DNA of 64,000 nucleotides from Setophaga petechia (lineage: Eukaryota > Chordata > Aves > Passeriformes > Parulidae). A program made the translations under genes and the position numbers. Under the pieces are notes generated by a model. It saw nothing but the letters and a program-made list of their open reading frames with translations. It had not been told where the DNA came from and made no database searches. Shown piece by piece: positions 34,901 through 46,728 of this stretch; the first letter of the stretch is position 1, and every line of letters starts with the position of its first letter. Location of the stretch: positions 2,790,001 to 2,854,000 of the forward strand of contig JANCRA010000061.1 of the NCBI GenBank assembly GCA_024362935.1. The letters run 5' to 3'.

Positions 34901-37507
34901 GGCGTTGGTGGTGTTCTGAGATGGAGCTGATTTTCTGTATGGATGGTCCAATATTTCATGTTACAAAGCCTAAATATCAACAGGTCCCTGCTACCTCACC
35001 ATATTCTAACAATTTAAGCTTCATTTCCCAGGGATTTTTTTTTCTTTCTCTGTGCGACTGAACTTACCCAGAAAGTATTAACTTCAAATTCTGTCTGTCT
35101 ATTTCAGTGTAGCCAGGCCAATCAGTCTGAAGGGTTTGAAATAGATGTTCCTTCAGACTGAAGGAATTATCCTTTGCATTCCACTTGGCTACCTACAGGC
35201 AGACATGTAGGGAAAAAATTCTTTATTATGCTTGCTGCATGCAAACTACAGAAATAGGATTGGTCTTGAGCAGCTTCTTGTGAGAACCTGGTTTCAACTA
35301 ATTATTGTCTTTTTGTACAGAGCTTGATCATTCCTCTATCACATGAGTTTTAAGCCACATTAATGTTTCACCAATTGTAAACAACCAAGTATCTCCATTG
35401 CTATCTATCAAGAATTCCTTTGAAAACAACATTGAGAGCTACAATGTGTAAGGAGAGGTGGTCAGGCCCAGAGTTCCTCTTCATGTGGCAGAGCCACGGT
35501 TCATCCCAGCAAAGTCCTGCAATGAGAAGGTCATTCACATGCCTTGCTGTATTCCTTTGCAAAGAAATGAGGTTTGTATATTCCTCAAGACAAATATAAA
35601 GTCTACTCAAAAAGGTAAAATGAGGCAGTAAAACCTCAAGACCACTGATACCTAAAATGCAGGTTTAGACTTCATCACCTGACACCAGCTCAGAGTTCCA
35701 CAGAAAAGCCCAGTGGGGAAGTCTCCATCAATTTGACCCCTGCAACACACTGAATAACTCATCTAACACACCACCAACATATGTCACAACTTTGACTTTT
35801 CTTCTTGAAAACATGATAAACATTGACAGTTTGGGTCTGTGCTGATGCCTGTCTGCCCACAGCTGAAAAAGAAATGTAAAAGTGACAAAGATACCCAGAA
35901 TCAGGGATTGACACCTTAGAAGCAGAACTCAGGTTGTGTTGGAAATGAAGCACATGTGTGTGTACCAGACCTCAACAAGCTCCCACTGCCCATTTGAGAT
36001 TTCTACAAAATAAACCCCCACTTGCTCTGATGTCCACAAAAGCCTAAGCAAGGCATGCCAGGCTACTGCAGGGCTGCTCACACAGAACACTCAGAATGCA
36101 AACCTGGACCCAGAGGCAGTTCACACCTCCTACAGCACACTGACTCTGGGGAAATCTCCTCAAATATGGCAATGGAAGAGGAGAAAATGCTTGCATCCTT
36201 TACTATTTAAGGAGCTGAGATCTGAAGATATATCATCAACTTGAAATCTAAATGGATTACTTCAGCTGGGATGGTAGAACATGGCTCCCATTATATTGTG
36301 AATGTCTTCAGGGTGAAAAAGCCCTGCCACTGCCCCGGGGAAACCCAGCAACAAACATCACAGGTTCAGGCAATGAGTTCTTAAAAGTCACTGTGGGATC
36401 AACTGAAACTGTATCATGTTGAAGTTTCCTCCCTTGACTAGGTTCAAGGACACTCTTTACCTAGCTAAAGTGGAAATGTTCCTACTTGATATATCAATGC
36501 TGGCATCATTCAGCTACAGCCATGGGGAACTGGGAATATTGAAAAAGGAAGGAAGAACCACTGCATCTTTCAGTGCATGTGCATCCTATTGTTGGCTGTA
36601 ATAACCCAATAACCATGGAATTGAGAGGAGCACTGGAGAAGCTACTAAAAGAGTTCCAAGGAAGATGGAGATTGAATTCACATGATAGCAAAGAAACCTT
36701 CTGCTCAAAGTTTGGCTACCATCTCTATCATGGAGGATGAGCCTGGAACATCCCTGGAAGGCAATCCCCACAGATCCAGCAGAAGCCAAGTACCATTGAG
36801 TGGCCACCAACTCTGTTCAAATGAAATACTGGCCTCTGCAGTTCCTGAACTGCTCTGCTCTGGAACTTCTCCCAGGAAATTTTAAGTGTCATGACAAACC
36901 ATTTCACACAATCAAGGAACCCCTGGGAAGTTACTCCATGAAGCAGTTAAACAGTGCATGGAAAAGAAAGAGAATGGAGTAAGGCACGAGGAGCAACAAC
37001 ATTACAAAGTGTTACTCATTGCCAGCCATTCCAGCAAAACCACAACGCCCCAAAAGTTTTGAAGTTTTCTTTCTTTTTGCCACATGAACCTGCAGCTTGA
37101 GACCTCTGGATGAAGTTGATGGAAAAACTGAACAGGGAGCATTTCCTAACTTGTTCATCAGTATCTAATTTAAAGAGTGGAGGAGCAAGCGACAATTAGG
37201 AACAAAAGAAAAGTGTGATGGAAATAATGCTGGCACAAACTCCACAATCTCACCTGCTGAAGGATCTTGGCAAGGGTGCCTTTGTCCTTTTGCATGACTC
37301 CATCTCTCTGCAGGCGGGCAAGTAACTCTGGCTTCTTGTACGTCCTCAGAGCAAGTAAATGAATCACCCTGTCCCTGTAGGGTCGCCGATAAACAGCACT
37401 GCAAGGATTCTGTTCCCTCTCTGCAGGCTGCATGAGCTTTGTTCTCTTTTCCTCAGGGGCAGGACATGAAGTGTGTGGTTTGCCCCTTCTCACATCTGCT
37501 TGTTTTC
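28893..37507 (-). CDS. ELL2-like: ELL2-like gene, copy alpha, 3' seven exons
   Basis: Seven exons on the minus strand match ELL2, the RNA polymerase II elongation factor of the super elongation complex. They run from the ELL region (RPYRDRVIHLLAL) to the C-terminal occludin-homology domain (EQRQRYKDDFSAEYEEY .. LHNKLAHI). All seven are open. Two problems remain. The first exon has GG where its sister copies have the AG acceptor. The join 34144/29783 is out of phase unless a small exon, present in ELL2 of other vertebrates, lies unrecognised in the 4.4-kb intron. The 5' exons of the N-terminal domain were not found. It could be a partial but expressed gene or a young pseudogene. Similarity is from family knowledge; protein identity to Z-linked ELL2 is well below full. 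Confidence 0.75.
29131..29175 (-). CDS. ELL2-like: ELL2-like alpha, 45-nt exon
   Basis: Fifteen codons, MLQDRILADYQQLQQ, between an acceptor TTGAAG and donor GTACGT. The length and position match the small ELL2 exon inside the occludin-homology domain, where the family has an EVLQEYQKIKQ-type helix. It begins and ends in phase 0. Confidence 0.8.
29612..29783 (-). CDS. ELL2-like: ELL2-like alpha, occludin-homology exon
   Basis: 172 nt between CCATTAG and donor GTAAAG. It needs two bases from the exon before, then reads KYVAIVSLEQRQRYKDDFSA and on to SPTPGSEAYQ. This is the start of the occludin-homology domain used by ELL proteins to bind partners. It is open and well conserved. No equivalent is found in beta or gamma. 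Confidence 0.87.
29784..34143 (-). other. intron of copy alpha
   Basis: Contains the block 30360-31165, repeated at 45715-46495, with a short (CA)n run near 31020. I searched for the small ELPDYL-type exon expected here and did not find it. Confidence 0.5.
34144..34465 (-). CDS. ELL2-like: ELL2-like alpha, Ser/Pro-rich middle exon
   Basis: Starts after GATGCAG and reads KRPLASDLTSPVTSKKRRIA, then a Ser/Pro-rich stretch, ending DFDE before donor GTATTG. It corresponds to the low-complexity middle of ELL2, shorter than in other vertebrates (about 107 codons). Phase 0 in, phase 1 out. Confidence 0.78.
34844..34934 (-). CDS. ELL2-like: ELL2-like alpha, 91-nt exon
   Basis: Acceptor CATACAG, donor GTATTT. 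It completes a Gly codon and reads KSAPSQNTTNASQATSPGPS, then ERDAPARPAQ. It aligns with the ELL2 segment after LSRKLNPSQN. The same length occurs in beta and gamma. Confidence 0.83.
35068..35192 (-). CDS. ELL2-like: ELL2-like alpha, 125-nt exon (WPGY motif)
   Basis: Acceptor CCTGTAG, donor GTAAGT. It reads VAKWNAKDNSFSLKEHLFQT, then LQTDWPGYTEIDRQ and on to LILS, ending in phase 2. The WPGY-E-D-R motif is a hallmark of the ELL family. It is nearly identical to beta over most of its length. Confidence 0.88.
35193..37253 (-). other. intron of copy alpha
   Basis: Contains blocks also found in beta (36240-36460 with 49035-49230) and gamma (36600-37000 with 53740-54060). No gene or ERV is recognised. 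Confidence 0.5.
37254..37507 (-). CDS. ELL2-like: ELL2-like alpha, RPYRDRVIHLLAL exon, acceptor altered
   Basis: Open exon ending ILQQ before donor GTGAGA. It contains the ELL-family signature RPYRDRVIHLLALRTYKK followed by PELLARLQRDG. By alignment with beta (49775) the acceptor should end at 37508, but alpha has TTTGG there instead of TTTAG. A nearby AACAAG would start the exon at 37498 instead, nine bases later and in frame. The upstream exons of alpha are missing from the expected place. Confidence 0.8.
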
Positions 37508-39900
37508 CCAAAGGAAAGGAAAACAGAAAAAGAAGTGTCAAATGGGGAGGTTGGCAGAAGGCAAGAAAGTTGATTTAAAATGCTGATGGATATTCATGGG
37601 GACAGAGCTGATTTTGAATATCCCTTCCAACTCAGGATATTCTCTGATTCTGTGACAATGCCCAGTCCCTACTGTATGAATCATATTGCAAAGGCACCCT
37701 GTACCCTACCAGCAACCAGACCTGTCTCACCTGATTTCTCTGAGCCAGCCCAAAGCAGATGTGCCACCAAGTTCCACAACTGACTCACTGCTGCCAGTCC
37801 TCACACCCCAGCTATTCAATCTTAAATATTCCCTCTGGATCTATGTAGAGCACCACCAGAAATCACACAAAACACCACTCACATGTGAAACAGAAGGTCC
37901 CCAATGAGAAATTCAGAAGTTGAGTTTTGTCTCTCCAAAAGCCACCATGATGCTGCCTTAAAATGCTCTGCACTAGGCTAAGGCAGAGCAGGAGCTGCAC
38001 TTGCAGGGGCAGGGATGTCCCTGCAGGCAGGAGACTGCAGCCACAGCCAGGTCAGAGCCTGTTTTGCTCAGGGCAGCTGGCTGGACCTGGCTCAGCTCAC
38101 TGCTGCAGGCAGCACCAGTGAGTGCCTGGAAGGGGAATGTGCACCTGGTGTCTGCCTGGAGCCAGGCTCCTTGGGGAAACAGCACTCAGAACACAATAAT
38201 ACAAATGGCACCACCTGAGCACATTGTGCTTTGAGGGGAATGTTGGAATCCATGGGCAAGATGACATCAATATCTTCCTTTCAATTTCCTTGAAAAGAAC
38301 CCAATGCAGAATTTTGGCAAACTTCTTAATGGCCAAGACAAAAAATTAAATCAAGCATGCTTTTCCATATTGATATGATGAAATTCTCTACGCAACTTCC
38401 TCAAGGCCATTTTCTTTGCATTTCCAATTAAATGTAATGGATAATGGCAGAGCCTAGGTACTCCAGAAGCAAAATCTTAGGGACCAAGACTGTGAATTAA
38501 AATGCATAAGGTGGTCCAAACCTTGACCACAATACTCCAAATTCCAATGCATCAAACAGGATGGGAAAGCTTTCTCAGGGGAAAACAAACCAGTGGCTAA
38601 ATGCTAGGACAAGATATGGCAAGGCTGACCTGAGGGCAAACCACTTCCAGGTTGAGATCTCTGAACACAAGAGATCCCCTGTCCCAAGAATATACTGCAA
38701 AAATGAATTCCCAAGTTGAAAATCTTACAGACATTGAGCAAAATCAGAAATGCAACCATACCTCCAAGTGGGTTACACAATTTGACATCCTGCGCACTTC
38801 CAGTGTGCAACGCCTCACTGGTATTTGGCTAAAATGGGAAAGAAATTTTCTGTAAAATCTTCAGCCTGCTCTCCATTACTGCTGATTAACTAGGCCCTCC
38901 ATTTTAAACAAGAGCTGGATTTGCAAAGGTTTGCTGTCACATCACTAAAAAGGGCTGCTTCGACACAGTTCTCCCTCTGAAAGCAGCCGGCTACAAAAGT
39001 GCTCTGAAAGAGTGACCCTCACTTGGCCTCTAATGCAGCCAAGCCTTGGAGTAGCAAGTCATTCTTTCCCAATTGCTGGAATTCATAGGCACAGACTTCC
39101 CTTGAAATCAAGTGCCTGAGTACAATTGGCCTGGCTGGCTTGACTCAGCTAACAATCCTGGTGAGAGTGGTTCACAAAAAGATCTCAGATTCAGGGCAGT
39201 ACCCAACACTGGGTTATATCTGGCAATAAGGAAGCACATCACAGAGAAGAATTTCATCTGCACAATCTGAATTTCAACTCTCAATACGCATGAAAACCCT
39301 TTCTCTTTTCCTCAGCTCTAGAAATACTATTTCAATAGATGTGAAATGGAAACAGTTTGTCAGATGTAACAGAATTTTTGTTGCTTGGCTGAACTCATCA
39401 TTTAGTACAGAGTATGTTGCATTCTGTTGGAACTCAAAAAATCGCTAAAACGTTTATCAGCCTAAGTACATTTTTTAACAGAAACATCTATTGCCATTCA
39501 ACTGCTTCATTCTGGAGGCAGAATTGGCTGAGATAAAATCTAAAAGGCTATGATAAATCAACTGAAAAATGTGGACTAATTACCATGAGAAGTAAGGCAT
39601 CAGTACCAAATACGAGTTAAAATATTACTTAAGGGAACTGTAATTTAGACCCAATGATGATTAATTTCTTTCTTTGGTAAAAATGTATCAAGAAGTGGAA
39701 AGGCTTTGAAAATGGTGTACATGTGGCTGGAGTTCTCCACTATGCATCACAGCCAGAACTACAGTAATACATCTTGCTAATTGTAGAAAATACTGTTAGA
39801 GAGTTTCCTTTATCCAGACCAGTTCCGTCAATGGAGTACAAACTTGGAACCATGAGAAATCCATGAATTTTGGCCACAAGCCATGCCCAGAGCTTGAATT
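37508..39900. other. 5' flank of copy alpha, no exon found
   Basis: Similar to gamma 57226-60120 beyond the CR1 tail at 37616-37660. It lacks the stretch that carries a candidate exon in gamma (55278-55382). No gene recognised. Confidence 0.5.
37616..37660 (+). mobile_element. CR1 3' tail remnant
   Basis: atcccttccaactcaggata followed by attctctgattctgtga is the CR1 end with octamers. Gamma has a longer version at 55590-55800. Confidence 0.7.
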
Positions 39901-40028
39901 TCCTGAGTGTCAAAGCACAGAGAACATGTGAATTTCACTGGCACCTCTTCAGTGTCATCCCTAAGAGCCACTTCCATCAGAGAACCTCCCATTTTCACTG
40001 GCACCTCCTCAGTATCATTCCCCTGTGA

Positions 40029-40487
40029 GTGGCTTCCCCCCTGGCAGCTGCCTCAACGGGGCCCTTGGAGCACCAGTGGGGTCCCAGCCCTGCCCAACAG
40101 GGCCCGCGGGCTCAGCAGCACCTGACACCAACACCATGGCCAAGCCCCCACCCGCTGCCAACCCGCAGAGCCCCACACCTGCCCCTCACCTGCTGCTCCT
40201 GGCACCTCTGGCTCACCCTGACGGGCATGGCAGTGCTGCTGGGGGCCCTGCGGGACGCAGTGCAGATTGGGGCCCTGCGGAACTCACTGGATCCTGCCCA
40301 GGCCCGCAGCTCCGCCATCCCGCTCTGCCTCGGCTGCTCCCGCTCCCACACAGACACTGATCCTGCTGAAATATCTGCAAAATGCAAAATATTTCTTCGG
40401 AAAATATGTCTCTTCATGTTTGGCCTTTGTGGCTTTCAAGGCTCATCAAGAAGAAGGGGGATGATTCCCATGATTCCCAAGAAGTAG
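40029..40487 (+). other. 152-codon GC-rich open frame in alpha
   Basis: Open from ATG at 40029. It is kept in gamma at 60249-60707 with only about four amino-acid differences. The middle contains a hydrophobic WLTLTGMAVLLGAL stretch and GALRNSLDPAQARSSAI. Two other frames are also open here, so openness may follow from GC content. I recognise no family with confidence. Confidence 0.3.
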
Positions 40488-41929
40488 CCAACAAGCTGGA
40501 AGTGATGGCCAGGCCTTGTAAAAGCAGGTGACTTCTTGGCTGAATTGCCTTGTTGAGGTGCAGGGCTTGACAGGCTTCAGTGACCTCAGACACAAGGCAC
40601 GTCAGCAAGGCTTGGGAAGAAGGATGCACCTCAGATTGTGGACAAAATGAATGCAGAATGAATGGGCAGAAGGACATTTGGCAGAACCTCCTAGGAAAAG
40701 GAATAAACTGATAAGGCCAATGCAGCAACTGTGCTGAATCCGCTCCTGCAGGGTAAAAGGCCATTCCAGCAGGGGCAGACCATGGCCACCCACTTAAGAA
40801 TCCTCTCATTAAGAAGAAGGGAGAGACTGAGCATGCAGACTAATGAGCATGAGAAGTGAGAGGATCATCACCCAAGAGCACACAGGATACTCCTTATGGA
40901 GAGAACTAGGGAACTTGCAGGCAATGAACACTAATTCCTTTCTTTGCTCAAGTGTAAAAATAATAAGACGCTCTCGGTTCTTGTTGTGCTGGCTTTGTGA
41001 ATTTGCCCCTGAGCCCCCCCTTTTCTGCACAGAACTGTGAATAATTGCCTCCACTCAGTGGGTAGATTGGGCTCTTGAACAACGGGTGCTGGAACCAGCC
41101 AAGTTGGAACAACACTCGCTGTGGCTCTGACACCTCCACTCTCGCTGCAGCCACCAAAGGCTCTGAGCACTCCTGCCCTGTGCCGGTGACAATGGCCACG
41201 TGTCCTTGGAAACGGGGAGTTGCATGTTCCAGGCTGGCTGGGATGTCACTGAGGAGCGGGACGTGACACAGTGGGGGCAGAGGGATTTCACAATGGGCAC
41301 AGATAGGGAATGCCCTGCCCTGTCCCATCCCTGACTCTGCTCATTTCCAAGTGAAGAAAGGGGCACCCCACCAACCCCAGTAGCTGCAGCTGTGCAAAGA
41401 AGGGCTAATGAAGTGTTTCTGCACAAAAGTGCTGCACTTGGCTCTCTCTGAGGCAAAGGAGCAGCTCAGCACCTCTAACCAGGGCAGCAAGGTGCAGCCC
41501 TGCCAGCTCTGGGCCATCCTGTCATGGCCCAGTCAGTCTGTGAGGCTTCCAGCATGTACACAGTCACTCAAATATCATCTCTTTGACACAACCCCCAACT
41601 TTTCCTCATCCCGTCCTCCTCAAAAGTAAACAAGCCAGCAGCATGCCCAGGTCCCACATGCTCTGCAGGAGGAGGTGAGATGGAAAGGCCAAGGAGGACC
41701 ATGAAAACAATTACAGGCTGACAGTTGTGCTGACTGCAGGTGGCCATTGTAATTACTGACACATCTGGAGAAATATTTTATACTCAGCTTATGATTGATT
41801 GATTTTCATTTTCCCCATACCCAAGCTTACTCATGGTCTCAGTCAGTTGGAAGCAAAGAAGCCATTAGAGGGAGAGGGAATAAAAGCATGTTATTGAAAA
41901 TGGGTTTAATATTACCATTGAAAGCCCAT

Positions 41930-43960
41930 TTCCCATGTCACAAAAGCTTGTCTTTGTCTTCAAGACCATGTCCGAATCTGCCCATGTCTGGTTTCCTGGC
42001 TGCCACAGTCAAAGTTGACAGTGTAGTTTGGAGAGAGAAAGGAATGAAAAAATATTTCAAACACCAGAGCAGATATCTGCAAAACAACTGTGTCCCTTTT
42101 TGGGAATGACTGGATTGTGATGCTTATAGATCCCCAGTAATGGACTGGAAAAGCCTTTGTATGAACCTTGAAAAAAATCTCATGAGGTTTCACCCTCCGC
42201 AAAATCCAACAGACTTTCCATATCTTAAAATGACATTGATGACAACCGCACTTCTGGAGTTACCAGATTTGACTGAAATCCTTTGCACTGTTCACATATG
42301 AGCATCTTTGTCTTGCACAGTATAATCCATATTTATCTCAAAGACTGGGAATGCTGGAAAGAACCCTGTGGAAAAGAACATATTTCTTAAAAGAACATCT
42401 CAACATTGTCTCCAAGGGATGACCAGTGCACCTGAAAGCAGGAGACACCAGAATCCTGATTGATAGAATAGGCGTGAAAGTAAATGGGAAAAAAAGTGTC
42501 AGTTTATGTGCTGCACATGTTTATGTCTGGTGTAGAGCAAAAAGGAGCTCACTGGTTTTCCTAAAGTAACAGGGGATACTCCTGAAACAAAAGACATGGT
42601 GCTAAGGACAGCTACTGCCTTGAACCCTGCTGTGCTCCTCAATCCTTCTGCAAGGAATCAGCATCTCCAATCAAATCAAGACAGCTTTGGGAGCATCCAG
42701 TTCCCTGCTGAAGTAGTAAAAATGCACTGCAAAGCTCACCAGTCCAGGCAAGGCCAGGAGACTGAGGAGCAGACCAAACTGCTGGAGAGGAGGCAGAACA
42801 AAGCATCTTGTTGGCAATTCTTTCCAAAGCTGTGAACCTTTCCAAATCAGACACAGAACACCATGATGAAAACAACCATTCTTCAAATATCTTCAATGTC
42901 TGATTTAGTCCTGAAGGGTGGTGGGTAGCAACAAATCAACAAGTTAGAGTGCCTCAAGGAATAATGACTCAAACTGGAGAAGGCAAACATAAAGAAACCC
43001 ACTGGGGTATTGAAGGTACAGTAGACAATTTGGAAAGGCAGCTACTTAGTGTTAGGCTGACAGGGATTGTGACAACTGAAATGAAAAATCTGCTTACAGA
43101 GCAATGCACAGTTTTCCAAAAGACTGCCCTTAGGGATCCCAAGAACAGGAAGCAGTGCCAGATGTTAATGAGAAGGACATTTTTCTGAGTTGACAAGAAG
43201 TAAATATAAATACCTTTTTGGTTTAGTGGACACATGTTCTGCATGGCCAGAGGCTTTTCCTTGTCACACCAACAGTGCTAGAGAAATACCTCCAGTTAGA
43301 AATAAAAAATACTAGTAAGATTTAGGACTCCTTTTGGAATGCCAGTAGATAAAGATTCTCATTTCATAGCTGAAACTGTACAAAATTTGTCCAAAACACC
43401 CCAGATAAATGAAACCTACTCCACCCATGGAGGTCTTATCCCAGAAGCAAGACTGAGAGAAAAAAATCAGAGTCTACAAAGACAAATGAGTAAAATTTTC
43501 CAAGAAACCTCACTAAAGTGGGCAATAGGGCTTCCCCTGCCACTCCTGAGGACCAGAATTCCAGTGGCTTTTAAAGGAAAAGTCATCCCACATGAAATGC
43601 TCTATGGAAGACAATACCAAATTGCAATTCATTCCAGAGAAAGTTATGTGATAGGAAATTAAGTCCATTTTTATCATCTTTGTCAAAAGTGCTCTCATCT
43701 CTGAAGAAATTCCGGGTATGACCACCTCTGATGACTTTGGATTCTCAGGTACATCCTCATCAGCCTGGTGACTGTGTCCATGTCAGAAAGCACAGCAACA
43801 AGGCACTTCAAGAAAAGTGGAAAGGACCATTTCAAGTGTTCCTAAGCACTCCTGCAGCAATAAAAGGGGATCGGGACCAGTGTGTTCATACATGTTTTCC
43901 CAAAGGAAGCCAGCCCCAACACAAAAAGAACTAGAGGGGAAAATAAAGTCAGCCGAGGAT
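41930..43960 (+). pseudogene. pol: gamma-like ERV pol fragment at the alpha/beta boundary
   Basis: The plus strand carries broken pol pieces in order. RT thumb-like sequence (ALEFPDL-type) lies near 42260, shared with gamma. The integrase zinc-region start (HWGIEG) is near 42990. The integrase core piece 43339-43662 begins MPVDKDSHFIAETVQ. The integrase C-terminal domain lies at 43731-43934 (PGDCVHVRKH .. EKWKGPFQVF). Frames change between the pieces and no LTR is attached. It differs from the provirus at 6659 in orientation and reading. Confidence 0.65.
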
Positions 43961-45414
43961 ATGAAGATGAGACTTGTAAAAGCATAAAAACATAACTTTT
44001 TTATGATATGCAGAATTAGTTAAAAGAAATTCCATAAAAGGAAAGATGAGTCATGAAGGGGTGACTATTAAAAATCCCCCCTCTCAGCCCACCCTCACCA
44101 GTAGCACTCCTGCTCACTCTGTCAACCAGCAGCAGCCACCAGGCCAAGGGGAGGCTCCCCAGCACAATTCACTCCATGCCCCCCACGGCAGCATTCCTGG
44201 GGCTGCTGCACTGCAGAGATGTAGGAGCAACTCCTGACCCAGGCAAAAATGGACCCAAAATGCAGGGTTTAGAGGTGACATTTTGTTGAACTTCACCTGG
44301 GGGAGAACAGAAGGGCAACGACGGTGCAGCTGTTCAATCACAAAACACCTCAAGAACTCTCAGGTGTGGAGGCTCAACATCATTGCATGGAAACAATTCA
44401 GGAATTTGTAGAATCCTCTCCAAAGAAGACAAAGGCATTGACAGCCCTACTGAGTGGTCCCAAATGTTATCCTCCTTCAGTCAATTTCATATCCTTCCCC
44501 AAAAGAAGGTTATGGCTTTCCTGGCAACACTTCTGCTGTGTCAGCTGAATGAATACATGGCAGGAAACTTAGGAAAAAGGACTAGACATTGAAGTCTCCA
44601 TAGGTCTGTGCAGGAATCAACATCTATGTCTCTCTAGATAGGCTGGTTGAGACAGACTGGTTTTAAAAGTGCTAAGAAATGGACAGCATTTCCATAGGGA
44701 CACGTGAACACAGTTTTCTTTAAAAGCCATTGAAGTACCATACCTCCAACACTTCTCCATCTGTTTTACAGAACTCTTACAAAGATCTGAATATTCCTTG
44801 GCTCCCTGACAAGATGAGGCCATGGTCTCCAAGCAGTCCTGAGAGTTGCTTCAGCTGACACCTTAGAGCAGCCCATGTGCACTCTTCTGTAACTCTCCAG
44901 AACAAGGTCATTTGGGGAGGGAGCTGTACAAACCTCTATGCCTTCCACAACTTAAGGCAAAAATCTTAAATTAAAAAGAAAGGTCACAAAACAGGCCCAT
45001 TCTAATCATAAAGAATTTCCATTTTCTGCAATCTTTTCTTAAAATGCACACAACTTCATAGTAGAGGGTGTGGGCTTCCACCCTCTACTGAGAAAACTCA
45101 TTCAATAGACCAACCTATGTCTTGAAGAGAAGAATTGACCAGAAGAAAGACACTCCAAATATAATATAAGTGACAATAAGAGAAGGAGTTAACAATCATG
45201 CAATTTTTTTATTACTAAAGTTCAATACTAATTTCTATAATCCTAGAAGAACTAATCCTACTTTTTTAACAAATAATTTTCTGCTCATTCCTAACGTGAA
45301 GAACATTAAAACAACTAATCTTTTTTTAAAATAACAAAGCCGGAGTTCATAGATGTTCCCTTGCTGATGCAGACGACTGGTGCCAGGACTCCACTTGTTG
45401 CTGGCCAAATTCAG

Positions 45415-45487
45415 ACACTCATTGCTGGATGTGGAACAGCTTTTTGTGAAGTACTGGCACCTGCTCTTCATCTCAGAGTAGCTGGGA
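45415..45487 (-). pseudogene. ELL2-like: ELL2-like beta, last exon, frameshifted
   Basis: After CTTCATAG it reads GSPSYSEMKSRCQYF as in alpha, then one base is missing compared with alpha (CTCCACAACAAG there, TTCACAAAAAG here). The frame runs to TGA within about ten codons and loses the LHNKLAHI motif. Confidence 0.8.
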
Positions 45488-46728
45488 CTACCCTATGAAG
45501 GAGAGATCAAAAGACAATTAGGGCATGCCAACATTTCCACAGAGTTTAGAATTTCATGACCTTTGCTTTAAAAGAGCCTTGAGGCACACTCAGAGGTTAC
45601 CAAGCCTGGCCAGGTTGTTTTATTCATGAAAAACTGTAAAAATACTCCCAGACTGGCCTTTGAGATATTTTTCTCTGTGAATCCCCATCCTTCTGGGAAC
45701 TTTGCAAACTGAGGCTGTTGTAATACAGACCTAAAAACAAACTCTACACAAGTCTGAAACCACAACAACAACAACTCACAGCACATCAGCTCCTAAGGAG
45801 GCCAAAACTCATTAATGCTAAAAGCCACTGATGGGAGTCAAACCTTCTTCAATCCTTTCTCCCACAAATCAACACAAGTGTGGTTTATCAAGCTCATGAC
45901 ACAAATCCAAGATGAGGTGCCAATGAGAATAATAGATGCCACTTCCCAAAACTCTCACAGCAATGCTTCTGGCTCCTCTGGGCCCGAAGACCTGCTTATT
46001 TTTGGATGACAAAATCTCCTTCCACATGGGAATAAACAATTCAAACCATCCTGAGATTAATATTTATAAGCAGTAAATGGTTAACACGTTGAAATTCAGT
46101 ACCAGGACTGAAAACAACTTGGCCCAAGGATGCATCCCAGGCCAGATGCACATGACTGGTACGCAGGATAAGTTTGAAACAAAAACTACAGATGCCTTGT
46201 GGCACCGCAGCAATGTGACCCAGGGCCCTGCCGCGCCTGCTCCAAAGGCCGCAGCTGCCCCAGAGCCCCAGAGCTGCAGGAGGCCTGACTGCCCTTGCCA
46301 ACATCCCTGCTCTGACACAAGCTGGCAGCAATTTACACTCTTTTATACCACACACACACACACACACTTCTCCCTCCCCTCCTGCACTGCAAATTCGATG
46401 AGGGGATGCAGCACCACTGCTGCAGCTGAGCCTGTGCAACTGCACTGCAGGAAGGGAGGGCCCGTCCAGGCCTAACCCACCTCGGTGTTCATCTCAGCAC
46501 TTCCCCCCACCTGGCCCATCTCCTCCTTTATTCTTTCTATCTCCCTTATTCACATTTGATTGTAAATAACATCATATTATCTTTAATATGTATAAACTAT
46601 ATAACTGTAGTGTTAACTCTGAAATATGGTCTTGTTTGCACCTTAAGTCATACAGAGGCTTCTCTTAATAATCAAATTTTACTCCACTGTTATCCACACT
46701 GGAGTTAGGCAAAGCAGAACATTAATAC

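Larger units (their letters stand above)
27548..42640. repeat. duplicated unit alpha (ELL2-like)
   Basis: The left part (27548-37560) is similar in blocks to beta (44070-49800). The part from about 34140 is similar to gamma (50400-62880). Clear pairs: 27548-28440 with 44070-44960; 30360-31165 with 45715-46495; 33920-35210 with 46520-48985; 37947-38330 with 57427-57810; 40020-41780 with 60240-62000. Gaps between blocks are copy-specific insertions or deletions. Confidence 0.88.
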
